Part shown: positions 26,910-35,969 of the stretch, one piece after another | Position numbering within the stretch: the first letter of the stretch is position 1 | Layout: every line of letters begins with the position of its first letter | Source: CAZDAW01 sp964503685 | GTDB lineage: Bacteria; Chloroflexota; Anaerolineae; Anaerolineales; Anaerolineaceae | NCBI GenBank assembly: GCA_964503685.1 | Contig: CAZDAW010000005.1 | Location: 1 to 64,000, forward strand | Direction of reading: 5' to 3' | DNA: 64,000 nucleotides | Translations under genes and position numbers: made by a program | The notes under the pieces: model-generated | What the model was told of the DNA's origin: nothing | Database searches by the model: none | Seen by the model: the letters and a program-made list of their open reading frames with translations, nothing else

Positions 26910-28148
26910 ATGCCAGTTCCGATTATCATGCCTAAAGTTGATATGGTTATGGAAACCGGTACATTCGTTGAATGGTTGGCAAAAGAAGGCGATTCAGTCG
27001 AAAAAGACAAACCACTCTTCGTCATCCTGACCAACAAGGCTGCCATCGAAATCGAAGCGCCGGCAAGTGGGATTCTGGCAGGAATCAAAGCCAAACCGGA
27101 TGATGTCATACCGGTCGCCGAAATCATCGGCTATATATTGAAACCCGGCGAGAACCTGCCCGAATCTGAAACAAAAACGATTACAACTGAAACTCAGACG
27201 ACCGTATCCTCCTCATCTGCACCTGAACAAAGCGCCGCTTCATCATCGTCCGCCAATCAGCTAATCAGAGCAACACCGCTCGCCAGAGCAATCGCCCGCC
27301 AGAAAGGTATTGATCTGTCATCGGTGACCGGCAGTGGAGTACGCGGACGAATCTATAAAGCCGATGTGCTGGCCGCTGCCGACCGGCAATCTCCCTCTGC
27401 CCTTAAACAGCCGCCGCCGGCCCGCCCCGACATACAACTCCCCCTCCTGCCGCCAGCCAGGATAAAAAATCGCATCCCGTTGAGCGGGCCGCGCGCCATC
27501 ATCGCCCAGCGCATGGCGCACAGCGCAGCGACAATACCACACGTCTATGAAACGATCGCGGTTGACATGACAGAAGTAATTCGCCTGCGTGAAAAAATCG
27601 GCCCCGCCATCCTGAAAAACACCGGCTATAAGTTAACCTTCACAACCATCATTGCGTATTCTGTCGCCAGGCTCTTGCCCCGCCACCCGACCCTGAACAG
27701 TTCTCTCGTCAACGATGAAATCATCCTCTGGGAAGATATCCATATCGGTATAGCCGCCAGTCTTGATGATTTGCTGATCGTCCCGGTCATCCGTTCAGCT
27801 CAGGAGAAGAACCTTGAAGCAATGGCTGCCGCCCTGGGTAAATTGCTCGATTCCGCCCGCAATCGCCGCCTTGAACCCACTGACATGACCGGCAGCACAT
27901 TCACCATCAGCAACCTGGGTATGTATGGCGTCGATTCGTTCACCGCCATTATCAACCCCCCGGAATGCGCCATACTGGCGGTCGGTAAAATGGTCGATAC
28001 GCCTGCGGCAATCAACGGTCAGGTTACGGTTCGCCCCATGTTAACTCTGACTCTTGCCTTCGATCACCTCATCAACGACGGCGCTCGCGCTGCCAGATTT
28101 CTAACCGATCTGAAAACGCTAATAGAAAACCCGTATCTGCTGATCTGA
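26910..28148 (+). CDS. dihydrolipoamide acyltransferase (E2)
   Basis: A 412-residue E2 core. Domains: one lipoyl domain at 1-78 with the lipoyl Lys43 in LTNKAAIEIEAP (most relatives have DKA rather than NKA); a Ser/Thr/Glu-rich linker; a peripheral-subunit-binding domain at about 118-152 (ATPLARAIARQKGIDLSSVTG); a Pro-rich linker; and a catalytic CoA-acyltransferase domain at about 185-412 with the HxxxDG motif (DHLINDG) near 375. It transfers the acyl group from E1 to CoA. No E3 follows, so dihydrolipoamide dehydrogenase must come from elsewhere. Confidence 0.92.
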   Translation: MPVPIIMPKVDMVMETGTFVEWLAKEGDSVEKDKPLFVILTNKAAIEIEAPASGILAGIKAKPDDVIPVAEIIGYILKPGENLPESETKTITTETQTTVSSSSAPEQSAASSSSANQLIRATPLARAIARQKGIDLSSVTGSGVRGRIYKADVLAAADRQSPSALKQPPPARPDIQLPLLPPARIKNRIPLSGPRAIIAQRMAHSAATIPHVYETIAVDMTEVIRLREKIGPAILKNTGYKLTFTTIIAYSVARLLPRHPTLNSSLVNDEIILWEDIHIGIAASLDDLLIVPVIRSAQEKNLEAMAAALGKLLDSARNRRLEPTDMTGSTFTISNLGMYGVDSFTAIINPPECAILAVGKMVDTPAAINGQVTVRPMLTLTLAFDHLINDGARAARFLTDLKTLIENPYLLI

Positions 28149-28202
28149 AACACTTCAATTCTTAAAATTTTCGTCATGCGCTTCGCTGGCTCCCAACGCA
28201 AT

Positions 28203-28240
28203 CTGGCATCGATATATTTTAACCAGATGCCAGCCGGATA
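28203..28240 (+). terminator. possible terminator between E2 and AraC genes
   Basis: Inverted repeat CTGGCATC (28203-28210) and GATGCCAG (28226-28233) followed on the plus strand by CCGGATATTTTT. It lies between convergent genes and overlaps the last codons of the AraC-type gene. The loop is 15 bases and the T-tract is set back, so support is moderate. Confidence 0.4.
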
Positions 28241-29265
28241 TTTTTAACCGCCTCCAGGCGATACTCGCCTGGGGTTGCACCTGCCCACTTCTTGAATGCT
28301 TTACGAAATGCGCTCGGCTCTGAAAAACCGAGCATGTAAGTGATTTGCTCAACAGTATAATTCTCACATAAGTACTTCTTGGCCAGCCGGGCGCGGATAT
28401 CCCTCATCAAATCGCTGAAAGCGATACCCTCATCCTCCAAATGCTTTTGCAGCGTACGTACACTAACCGACATCTCTCTGGCAACCTTTTCAATGGTCAG
28501 ATTTTCATCATCCAACTGTGACAGAATAATTCGCGTCGCAGCCCGGGTATATTCATCCTTGCGATCCATTTCCGCCAGAAAACTGCGTGCATATTGTTCA
28601 AAATAATCCAGCAAGCCAGGGTTTGCCATACGAACGGGTGTGTTGAGCAATTTCATTTCGATTGTGACCGAATTTTCTTTTTGTTCAAACTTTACCGGAC
28701 AGTGAAAAATCCGATCATACTCTGCAATCGATTCCGGTCTCGGGTAAATAAATGTTACCTCAGTTGGGCTAAGCGGCAGACCAGTCAGTGTATGCATCAT
28801 CCGCATACTGCTGGAAAATGTAGATTCATAACAATGCCGCGACATGGCCGGAGCATGGGGCGGGGTATAATAAATCACTTTGACCTTATTCAGGCGAACT
28901 TGCACTTTGGCCTCAATTATGTTCCCAATGATACGCTCATAACGGCTTGCTTTTTCGAACGCCTCGCCCAAAGTTCTGCAATTCATCATCAGATAGCCCA
29001 GAATCGACCAACTCCCTGCTTCAGCGAACTCACCCATGTGCAGACCAAAGTATGGATCGTTTGTGTAATGCGCAGCCTCATCCTGTATGCGCAGATAAGT
29101 TTCAATGGGTATGTAAGTATCAGGGGATTTAATTTCTCCGGGATCGATATTCAATGATCTTAAAAAAGCATCGCAATCCACTCCAAGCGAAGAAAGATAT
29201 AAAAACATCTGATTGAGAACAGAAACTGAAACAACCAGCGGCTCAAGTGATGAGTTATGATTCAT
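28219..29265 (-). CDS. AraC-family transcriptional regulator
   Basis: A 348-residue regulator of the OruR/ArgR-like group: an N-terminal ligand-binding domain (residues ~20-205, arabinose-binding-like, including EAGSWSILGYLMMNCRTLGEA) and a C-terminal AraC DNA-binding domain with two helix-turn-helix units (LTIEKVAREMSVSVRTLQKH and YTVEQITYMLGFSEPSAFRK). ATG at 29265 is chosen over the longer frame from 29322, whose extra residues are a hydrophobic stretch upstream; no clear ribosome site supports either. Target and ligand are unknown; the adjacent dehydrogenase operon is convergent. Confidence 0.85.
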   Translation of the reverse strand: MNHNSSLEPLVVSVSVLNQMFLYLSSLGVDCDAFLRSLNIDPGEIKSPDTYIPIETYLRIQDEAAHYTNDPYFGLHMGEFAEAGSWSILGYLMMNCRTLGEAFEKASRYERIIGNIIEAKVQVRLNKVKVIYYTPPHAPAMSRHCYESTFSSSMRMMHTLTGLPLSPTEVTFIYPRPESIAEYDRIFHCPVKFEQKENSVTIEMKLLNTPVRMANPGLLDYFEQYARSFLAEMDRKDEYTRAATRIILSQLDDENLTIEKVAREMSVSVRTLQKHLEDEGIAFSDLMRDIRARLAKKYLCENYTVEQITYMLGFSEPSAFRKAFKKWAGATPGEYRLEAVKNIRLASG

Positions 29266-29280
29266 ACATATAATCATAAC
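29254..29280. promoter_or_regulatory. inverted repeat spanning the AraC gene start
   Basis: Perfect 9-bp arms GTTATGATT (29254-29262) and AATCATAAC (29272-29280) separated by nine bases that include the chosen start codon. It may be an autoregulatory operator or an RNA hairpin hiding the start. Arm spacing centre to centre is 18 bp, just under two helical turns, which suits a dimeric regulator. Confidence 0.5.
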
Positions 29281-29383
29281 AAAAAATACACCGAAGAACA
29301 CATTTATCGCAGGAAATGACATAGATATATCCCTGGGAAATGATTATGCTAAGGATCAGAATACAGAACTATAGAAGGATATT

Positions 29384-30205
29384 ATGAATACAACGCATCT
29401 TCCAATCACTTACCACTTGAATCAGGCCTATATTCTGACATGGACATGCGCGGCATTAATGACCGGCATTTCACTGGCAGGAATATGCCTGCCCAATGTG
29501 ATCTATCCAACCGATGATCTGCGTCTTTCCTTTATGTCGAACGACGTGGTCAATCTGATCGTCGGATTACCTTTCCTGTTGGGTTCAGCAATTTCAGCGA
29601 AACGTGGCAGTTTCTCCGGTTTGTTAATTTGGCCTGGCGCACTGTTGTTTATCATCTACAACTACATCGCCTATGCTTTTGCCTTCTCGGCTCCGTTCAT
29701 GCCGCAATCGATTCTCTATCTGATCCCAATTGTCTTGAGCATTTATACGATTTATCTCCTGCTCGTTCGGATGGATGTTGCGGCAATTCAGAATCGCCTG
29801 ATTGGGAAAGTATCCGACCGCCTTTGCGCCGGCGTTCTGATTGGGCTGGGTGGATTATTTTTTCTGCGTTGTGTGTTACAACTCATAGGCATCCTCGCCG
29901 GGCAAACCGTGCTTTCCAGGCCGGAAATCGGAGTGCAAATTGCGGACTTACTGATCACACCACTCTGGATTATTGGAGGGATCCTGTTATGGAGAAAAAA
30001 GGCTTATGGCTATGCAACCAGCGCCGGCTTGCTCTTTCAGGCCAGCATGTTATTCATCGCATTACTCCTCTATTTTCTCCTGTTACCGATATTGACGGAG
30101 GCGCCTTTCCCCTTAGCAGATTTCCTGGTAATCCTGTTCGCCGGTCTGATCTGCTTCATTCCTGCCGGATTGTTTATGCGCGGTGTATTCAGGAAGCTGA
30201 TATAA
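29384..30205 (+). CDS. multi-spanning membrane protein of unknown function
   Basis: A 273-residue protein with about seven hydrophobic helices, starting after a short N-terminal segment (LTWTCAALMTGISLAGICLP) and ending in a short basic tail (GVFRKLI). No catalytic or binding motif is recognised. AAGGATATT precedes the ATG. It is divergent from the AraC regulator (118 bases apart) and could be its target. The next gene begins ten bases after its stop. Confidence 0.7.
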   Translation: MNTTHLPITYHLNQAYILTWTCAALMTGISLAGICLPNVIYPTDDLRLSFMSNDVVNLIVGLPFLLGSAISAKRGSFSGLLIWPGALLFIIYNYIAYAFAFSAPFMPQSILYLIPIVLSIYTIYLLLVRMDVAAIQNRLIGKVSDRLCAGVLIGLGGLFFLRCVLQLIGILAGQTVLSRPEIGVQIADLLITPLWIIGGILLWRKKAYGYATSAGLLFQASMLFIALLLYFLLLPILTEAPFPLADFLVILFAGLICFIPAGLFMRGVFRKLI

Positions 30206-30206
30206 T
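30201..30206 (+). promoter_or_regulatory. -10 box directly before the WD40 lipoprotein gene
   Basis: TATAAT overlapping the stop of the preceding membrane-protein gene and ending eight bases before the ATG at 30215, with no ribosome site between. It suggests a separate, leaderless transcript. Confidence 0.5.
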
Positions 30207-30214
30207 TTCGTTTT

Positions 30215-32422
30215 ATGAACCCCAAAAGAAAACTGGCAATAATGGTCGTGACCATTATTGCTCTTTCCTTTTCTGCCTGCAATCTGCAAACTGGCAGCTT
30301 TGCCCCGCCAACTCCGACGGTTCAGCTCAGGCCATCCAAAACTGTCTCACCGCCGACGCAGACCCCAACCCCAACCCTGACCCCAACGCCAACCGCTGCG
30401 CCGCCTGTTGCTAAACGGGGTTCCTCGCTGCCCCGCACAAAACCTATCGACGCGACCAATCCTGATCAGATCGTCCAGATTGCGCAATGGGGCAACGGCG
30501 TCATCCAGCAAATTCAATATTCACCTCAGGGCGATTATCTTGCTGCGGCCTCAAGTCTGGGTGTTTTTATTCACGACGTTCAGGATCTATCTGTTATCCG
30601 CTCCATTTCAACGATTTCTCCCGTTGAAAAAATGGCTCTTTCGCATAGCGGCGATTTGCTCATCACCGGCGAAAAGAACGGCCAGGTCAGCTTCTGGGAC
30701 GCCCATCAATGCCTGGCGGAAGCCGGCCAATGCAAGGAACCGATTGCTAAACTGGCGCCCTTCTCCGGCCCAATCACCGGGCTTGTCTTTTCTCCAGATG
30801 ATTCCACCCTGGCAGTAAGTGGTCAGAGTTACAAAGCAGAGCTCCTTGATGTTAGCCGATGTACAACCCAGCCAGATGATTGTACCCAATCGATCGCTGC
30901 GATCTCCACAGTCCGAACGCCGACAGCTCTGGCATTCTCTCCCGATGGCGATACACTAGCCGTTGGGATGCAAAATGGAAAAATCGAACTCCACGATCTG
31001 ATGGGATGCGGGCAGGGTAAGTCAGAGTCTTGCGGAACCCTCGTAAAAACATTCCCCCAGCACAAAAGCAAGATCAACGCCCTGGAATTTTCACCAGACG
31101 GCGCTTTATTGGTTTCTGCCTCCAACGACCAGACATCCCGCGTCTGGCGCCTGAATTCCGGCGTCAACGTTTCGACATTTCTCCACAAGGGAAGCGTTAA
31201 AGCAGCGGCGTTTTCATCGGACGGCAAGTTGATCTTCACTGCCGGGCAGGATAAGACCATTCGCATCTGGCAGGTTTCCAGCTTTGCTGTCATCGCCTAT
31301 CTTACCGGGCACACCGGCGCGGTTACCGGTTTGGCCCCCTCGCCCGATTTGAAAACGCTGGTCTCCGCTTCCAGAGATGGCTCTTTACGCCTGTGGGATT
31401 TAACCACCCGTAAATCCCAGGCAATCAACCAGGATTACAACGCCCCCCTCCGCTCTATTCGCGCCTCTGACGACGGCAATATATTGGCCGCCGGAACAAC
31501 AGAGGGCGCCGTTCAATTATATCGTCTCGCTGAATGCAATCAACCGGATTCGACATGCGGCCTGCCCTACAAGACACTCGAGGGCCATACACAGACAATC
31601 GGCGGACTTTCATTCCTCGGCAAAAACACGCGGCTTGCCTCGGCCTCCTGGGACGCCACATTGCGAATTTGGGATATTGAGACATGCATGAATGACCCCG
31701 CTGGCGAACTGTGCAGCAAACCGACGAATACACTCAAGGGCAGCCGCGATGCAATTACCAGCCTGGCCTATTCGCCCGATAAAGAACTGCTCGCTGCCCC
31801 TGCTTTCGATAGTTACGTCAGGGTTTATAACACCCTGCAGGAAAAACAGATCAAACAGCTTTCCGCCCCGCGGAAAACCTTCTGGAATGCAGCCTTCTCT
31901 CCCGACGGGCAAATACTCGTCGCCGGCCTGGGTAATGGCTCGATTGAAACCTGGCTGGTTAATGATTGCGCTGAAAAAAGCGAGAACTGCCTGACGCCTT
32001 TTAAAACACTCTTCGGGCATAACGGGCCGGTTTCGAGCATCGCCTTCTCGCCGGATGGTTCCCTCTTCGCATCAGCCTCCTGGGACCACACCATTCAGCT
32101 CTGGCAGGTCAGCGACTGCAGTACAGCAGAACCTGGCTGCATTTCTGCACTGACAACTCTAAAAGGACCCGAATATCCGGTTGACGCACTGACCTTCTCT
32201 TCGGATGGTAAACTGCTCATATCTGCTGCGGCAGATAAATTAATTCGCCTCTGGCAGATCGATAACTGCCCGAACGACCCGGAAAAATGCGGCCAAAACA
32301 TTGCCGTGTTGTCCGGGCATACAGATCTCATCACCAGCCTGACCTTCCTGGCAGATGCCAATCTGATCGTCAGCGCATCAAAAGACGGCGCCATCCGTCT
32401 GTGGGGTATCGTGGATCATTGA
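30215..32422 (+). CDS. WD40-repeat lipoprotein (14 repeats)
   Basis: A 735-residue exported protein. Signal segment with cysteine at FSAC near residue 22, a Thr/Pro-rich linker (PTQTPTPTLTPTPT) and then fourteen WD-type repeats at about residues 80-735, enough for two seven-bladed propellers. Clear repeats read FSPDG..LVSAS.D.T.RVW or IRLW. Several blades carry inserted Cys-containing loops (DVSRCTTQPDDC, LAECNQPDSTCG, DNCPNDPEKCG) that could form disulfides outside the cell. Likely a surface scaffold for protein or ligand binding; partner unknown. Confidence 0.85.
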   Translation: MNPKRKLAIMVVTIIALSFSACNLQTGSFAPPTPTVQLRPSKTVSPPTQTPTPTLTPTPTAAPPVAKRGSSLPRTKPIDATNPDQIVQIAQWGNGVIQQIQYSPQGDYLAAASSLGVFIHDVQDLSVIRSISTISPVEKMALSHSGDLLITGEKNGQVSFWDAHQCLAEAGQCKEPIAKLAPFSGPITGLVFSPDDSTLAVSGQSYKAELLDVSRCTTQPDDCTQSIAAISTVRTPTALAFSPDGDTLAVGMQNGKIELHDLMGCGQGKSESCGTLVKTFPQHKSKINALEFSPDGALLVSASNDQTSRVWRLNSGVNVSTFLHKGSVKAAAFSSDGKLIFTAGQDKTIRIWQVSSFAVIAYLTGHTGAVTGLAPSPDLKTLVSASRDGSLRLWDLTTRKSQAINQDYNAPLRSIRASDDGNILAAGTTEGAVQLYRLAECNQPDSTCGLPYKTLEGHTQTIGGLSFLGKNTRLASASWDATLRIWDIETCMNDPAGELCSKPTNTLKGSRDAITSLAYSPDKELLAAPAFDSYVRVYNTLQEKQIKQLSAPRKTFWNAAFSPDGQILVAGLGNGSIETWLVNDCAEKSENCLTPFKTLFGHNGPVSSIAFSPDGSLFASASWDHTIQLWQVSDCSTAEPGCISALTTLKGPEYPVDALTFSSDGKLLISAAADKLIRLWQIDNCPNDPEKCGQNIAVLSGHTDLITSLTFLADANLIVSASKDGAIRLWGIVDH

Positions 32423-32445
32423 GCCTTCAGGGTAAAATGGGGATT

Positions 32446-33279
32446 CTATGGTTTGTTTTCAGAGCCAATTGCCGCTTCTCTTCTAAACAGCTTCAGGTTC
32501 TGCAGCAAGAACCCGCTCTGCGTCAGCAACACCCAGAGCAAAATCACCGACAGAAAAAACGCAGCGCCGTTGATGATGCCTGGCAGACGCTCCTTAAACA
32601 CGGCAATCCGATTATTCAAATCGACAAGAGTGGTTTTGTATTGGCTGATTACACCATGAGCTTCACTCAAATCATCTTTAACTCCGGCAATTTTACCCCC
32701 CAGATCAGCAACGTCTTCCTGAATCAGTTCCAGGTTATCTGCCGCCTGATCCAAACCTTCCTGCATATCAGTAAACGTTTCCGGCAATCCATTCAAACTT
32801 TTCGAAATTTCATGGATGCTGGTATTAAGCGGCGTATCCGGCGCATACCTGGCGCCGACAAAAGGTATTCCACCGATAAAACCCAGCGTATCATCGATCA
32901 GTTTAGCACCTGTTTCAGCAGACGCCAGCGACTTTTGTGTGTCTTTAACCACACCGGTAAAATCTTTCCCAAACAGGTCGCCTATCGAACGGATCAAGGG
33001 GGAAGTATCTTCAAGTGAATCGGCGGCAGTTTTGGCTGAATTTTCCAATAACGCCATCGTTTCATCCACCGACCTCAACGCCTCATCGACGCCCGCCAGA
33101 CCCTCTTTCGTTGTTATCAACGTCTGACTGATAATTTCAACGCCCTCGATTAACCCCTGCTCAACAACCGGTTTATACCGCCACACACTGAACAATCCCA
33201 CAATGCTGATGATAACCCCAATAACTGCCCCGATGATCGACAATATTCCAGCAATCCGCTCCAAAATGGATGCTTTCAT
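32446..33279 (-). CDS. membrane protein with large extracytoplasmic coiled coil
   Basis: A 277-residue protein with one hydrophobic helix near each end (about residues 8-33 and 238-258) and a long, acidic, heptad-like middle (EGLAGVDEALRSVDETMALL, DMQEGLDQAADNLELIQEDV) broken by a Gly/Pro segment near 130-150. This layout, two membrane anchors and an external coiled coil, is seen in phage-infection-protein-like and MCP-like scaffolds, but no family is assigned. AAAGGTG precedes the ATG. It lies 20 bases after the HD-GYP gene on the same strand and is probably in one operon with it. Confidence 0.65.
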   Translation of the reverse strand: MKASILERIAGILSIIGAVIGVIISIVGLFSVWRYKPVVEQGLIEGVEIISQTLITTKEGLAGVDEALRSVDETMALLENSAKTAADSLEDTSPLIRSIGDLFGKDFTGVVKDTQKSLASAETGAKLIDDTLGFIGGIPFVGARYAPDTPLNTSIHEISKSLNGLPETFTDMQEGLDQAADNLELIQEDVADLGGKIAGVKDDLSEAHGVISQYKTTLVDLNNRIAVFKERLPGIINGAAFFLSVILLWVLLTQSGFLLQNLKLFRREAAIGSENKP

Positions 33280-33299
33280 AATTCACCTTTCATGCAGAC

Positions 33300-34142
33300 C
33301 TAAAATAACTTTATGAAGGCCTCTACAACTTTTTCGTCAAAAAATGTCCCGCAGCAGCGCTTCAACTCATCAATTGCCTCCTGATGGCTGCTGGCCTGAC
33401 GATGGATGCGCAGGTTTGTCATGGCGTCATACGCATCAACAACGCTGAGTATTCTGCTGCCAAGAGGAATATCCTCTCCCTTTATTTTATCCGGGTAACC
33501 GCTGCCGTCATACTTTTCATGGTGTGAGTGAATAATCTCTGCCACCTTTTCCAATTTCTTGATATGGGTAACAAATTCAGCGCCTATTCTGGGATGCTCT
33601 TTGATAATCATCCACTCTTCATCAGTCAAACGGGAAGATTTTTGAAGAATATAAGGGGGAATATAAGCTTCGCCAATATCATGCAAAAGGGCAGCCATAC
33701 GAATATTTTCCATCTCTTCTAATGGGCAACCGAGTTCCTCAGCTACCGAAGTGGCCAGAATCGAGATTCGCTCGCTGTGTGAACCGATATACGCCTCATG
33801 ACAATCCATATTTGAGGCCAGAGTCAATAGCAGGCCGATATAAGTATCCTGCAAATCCTTAAGCTGGGCGCCGATCTTTTGCGCCAGTTCGATGGTCTCA
33901 GATAACGTCCATCCGCTTTTTGAAACGACCTCGTTCGGATTGACAAGCACGGCCAGATGTTTCATCTCTTCGAGGAGCATCTCTCCGTCTTCTTCACTGA
34001 TGATGAAGTATTTTTCCCCGGGAGCGAAATCAAAACGGACTGCTTCCCATTTTTGAGAAGCAGATTTTAAAATCGCCTGTAATTCATTTTTGTCGACATT
34101 ACCGGATGCACTTTTTCTTGATTTTTCGCGGTTGGTTGCCAT
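33300..34142 (-). CDS. HD-GYP domain protein, putative cyclic dinucleotide phosphodiesterase
   Basis: About 280 residues. The N-terminal ~100 residues have no clear family. The C-terminal HD-GYP domain (about 115-280) keeps the metal and family residues: SHSERIS, LLHDIGE, EHPRIGAEF, and HHEKYDGSGYPDKIKGEDIP followed by SRILSVVDAYDAMT. HD-GYP enzymes hydrolyse c-di-GMP, and some degrade 3',3'-cGAMP. No receiver domain is present. ATG at 34142 with AAGGA upstream is preferred to the ATG two codons earlier. It ends in TAG. A ~180-base leader and a promoter precede it. Confidence 0.85.
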   Translation of the reverse strand: MATNREKSRKSASGNVDKNELQAILKSASQKWEAVRFDFAPGEKYFIISEEDGEMLLEEMKHLAVLVNPNEVVSKSGWTLSETIELAQKIGAQLKDLQDTYIGLLLTLASNMDCHEAYIGSHSERISILATSVAEELGCPLEEMENIRMAALLHDIGEAYIPPYILQKSSRLTDEEWMIIKEHPRIGAEFVTHIKKLEKVAEIIHSHHEKYDGSGYPDKIKGEDIPLGSRILSVVDAYDAMTNLRIHRQASSHQEAIDELKRCCGTFFDEKVVEAFIKLF

Positions 34143-34148
34143 ATCCAT

Positions 34149-34332
34149 CCTTCTTTATACCGCATATCTGAAATCTGATATACCTGTAACAATACCAGAT
34201 AATTAACTCAAGTTGCTGCCTCGACAATAATCTCTGCATTTGTTACTGCGAAAAGGGCGCTTTTTGCCCGGCAAAACCAGTCTTAACGTCAAAATCCGAG
34301 ATTTCCATGCCTCCAGGCGGCAACCTGGATTA
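34149..34332 (-). other. structured 5' leader of the HD-GYP gene
   Basis: A 180-base untranslated region downstream of a likely promoter. It contains two hairpins read on the minus strand: CCAGG-TTGCCG-CCTGG (34312-34327) near the presumed transcription start, and GGGC-AAAAAGC-GCCC followed by TTTTCGC near 34255-34275. The second resembles a weak terminator, which suggests attenuation. No known riboswitch class is recognised. Confidence 0.35.
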
Positions 34333-34362
34333 ATTATATATTGAAGTTTTCAGGCAATGCAA
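34333..34362 (-). promoter_or_regulatory. promoter of the HD-GYP gene
   Basis: On the minus strand TTGCAT (34357-34362), an 18-base spacer, and TATAAT (34333-34338). The predicted transcript starts near 34326, at the foot of the CCAGG hairpin. Confidence 0.5.
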
Positions 34363-34443
34363 GTTTTATTGCTCTGGAATTACTGCAACGGGTGTTGTAC
34401 AATAAACAATACATCAACCTGATTCCCCTACATAAAGGTATTT

Positions 34444-35952
34444 ATGGATATACTTGCCCGCAATAATCTAAATGAGCATTGCTCCACACCAACCGCCCTG
34501 GTCATCTTCGGCGTTACCGGCGACCTGACCCGCCGCAAACTGGCTCCTGCGCTGTACGAATTGATCCGCTCCGGGCGTATCGAAGCGCCTCTTCACATCA
34601 TTGGTTTCGCCCGTCGTCAGTGGGATAACGCCGCCTTACGTGATCACCTTAAAGAGAGCATTACAGAATTTGCCCGTAACCGGCCGGTTGACCCGTCAGT
34701 TCTGGAAAAATTTCTTTCTCAAATCTATTTCATTCAATCCTCATTTTCTGACCCCCAGGGATACCGCCAACTGCAAAATTTACTCGATGCGATCAATGTT
34801 CACAACGTCTTGCTTTACCTCTCTACCCCACCCGATGCCTACGGTGAAATCATCCGCCAGATCGGCCAGGCGCAATCTGCCGGGTGTTGTTTGCAATGCG
34901 CCCGGGTCGTCATCGAAAAACCTTACGGCCGCGACCTCACTTCCGCCAGATCGCTCGAAGAAGAAGTTCATACGGTATTCAACGAAAAGCAAATATTTCG
35001 CATCGATCATTACCTGGGTAAAGAGACGGTCCAAAACATTCTTGTTTTCCGCTTCGCCAATGGAATATTTGAACCCCTCTGGAACCGTAATTACGTCGAT
35101 CACGTTCAGATCACCGCAGCAGAAACCATCGGTGTAGGAACCCGCGCCGGTTATTACGAAACAGCCGGAGTTATCCGCGATATATTTCAAAATCACATGC
35201 TGCAACTGATTGCGCTAACCGCGATGGAAGCGCCGGCGGCTTTCAATGCGGATGCAGTCCGCGATGAAAAAGTGAAAATAATACGCGCCCTTCGTCCACT
35301 TGCCGGGCAAGAAGCGATCGAGAACACCTGCCGGGCGCAATATACAGCCGGATTCATCAACGGGCAGACGGTTGCCGGTTATAAAGAGGAACCGGGCGTC
35401 TCGAAAGACTCTCTGACAGAAACCTTTATGGCCGCACGCATTTTCATCGATAACTGGCGCTGGGCCGGTGTGCCATTTTATATCCGCGCCGGCAAACGTC
35501 TCGCGGCGCGCACAACAGAAATTGCCATACAATTCAAACAACCGCCCCTTTCTTTGTTCAACTGGCAGAACATGGCCGGAAAAGCGCCCAATCGCCTGAT
35601 TCTCAACATCCAGCCAGATGAAGGCATTGCTTTGACGTTCGGCGCAAAAACGCCCACGACGCTCAACCAAATTGCCCCCGTGAAAATGGAATTCACCTAT
35701 CAGGACGCCTTTAATAGCGAACCGCCGGATGCTTATGAACGTCTGTTATTGGATGCCCTCAATGGCGACGCCACATTATTCACCCGCAGCGACGAAGTCA
35801 TTGCCGCCTGGACCTTCACGACCCAAATTATCGAGGCATGGGAAGCAAATCACGTAAAAGAATTACCCGGTTATCCGGCTGGAACCTGGGGGCCAACCGA
35901 CGCAACAGGGTTTATCAAACAAACAGGCCGAGATTGGTATCCCGGCCTGTAA
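34444..35952 (+). CDS. zwf: glucose-6-phosphate dehydrogenase
   Basis: A 502-residue enzyme that oxidises glucose-6-P to 6-phosphogluconolactone with NADP or NAD, the entry to the oxidative pentose phosphate route. Seen: the dinucleotide motif GVTGDLTRRKLAPALYEL near residue 24, EKPYGRDL near 158, the active-site block RIDHYLGKETVQNIL near 186, and YIRAGKRL near 345. Length is normal. AAAGG lies just before the ATG. It stands alone, away from the tkt-rpiB-tal/pgi operon, and no phosphogluconate dehydrogenase is next to it. Confidence 0.95.
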   Translation: MDILARNNLNEHCSTPTALVIFGVTGDLTRRKLAPALYELIRSGRIEAPLHIIGFARRQWDNAALRDHLKESITEFARNRPVDPSVLEKFLSQIYFIQSSFSDPQGYRQLQNLLDAINVHNVLLYLSTPPDAYGEIIRQIGQAQSAGCCLQCARVVIEKPYGRDLTSARSLEEEVHTVFNEKQIFRIDHYLGKETVQNILVFRFANGIFEPLWNRNYVDHVQITAAETIGVGTRAGYYETAGVIRDIFQNHMLQLIALTAMEAPAAFNADAVRDEKVKIIRALRPLAGQEAIENTCRAQYTAGFINGQTVAGYKEEPGVSKDSLTETFMAARIFIDNWRWAGVPFYIRAGKRLAARTTEIAIQFKQPPLSLFNWQNMAGKAPNRLILNIQPDEGIALTFGAKTPTTLNQIAPVKMEFTYQDAFNSEPPDAYERLLLDALNGDATLFTRSDEVIAAWTFTTQIIEAWEANHVKELPGYPAGTWGPTDATGFIKQTGRDWYPGL

Positions 35953-35969
35953 ATGCTGCTGCTTTGACT

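Noticed and set aside
34255..34345. Second GEMM-like riboswitch before zwf on the plus strand
   Set aside because: It has GGCAAAACC and a CCAGG...CCTGG stem, but lacks the GAAA tetraloop stem and the ACGCAAAGCC block; the hairpins are better explained as the leader of the minus-strand HD-GYP gene.
35923..35950. ACAGGCCG/CGGCCTGT inverted repeat at the end of zwf as a terminator
   Set aside because: It lies within the last codons and has no T-tract on either side.
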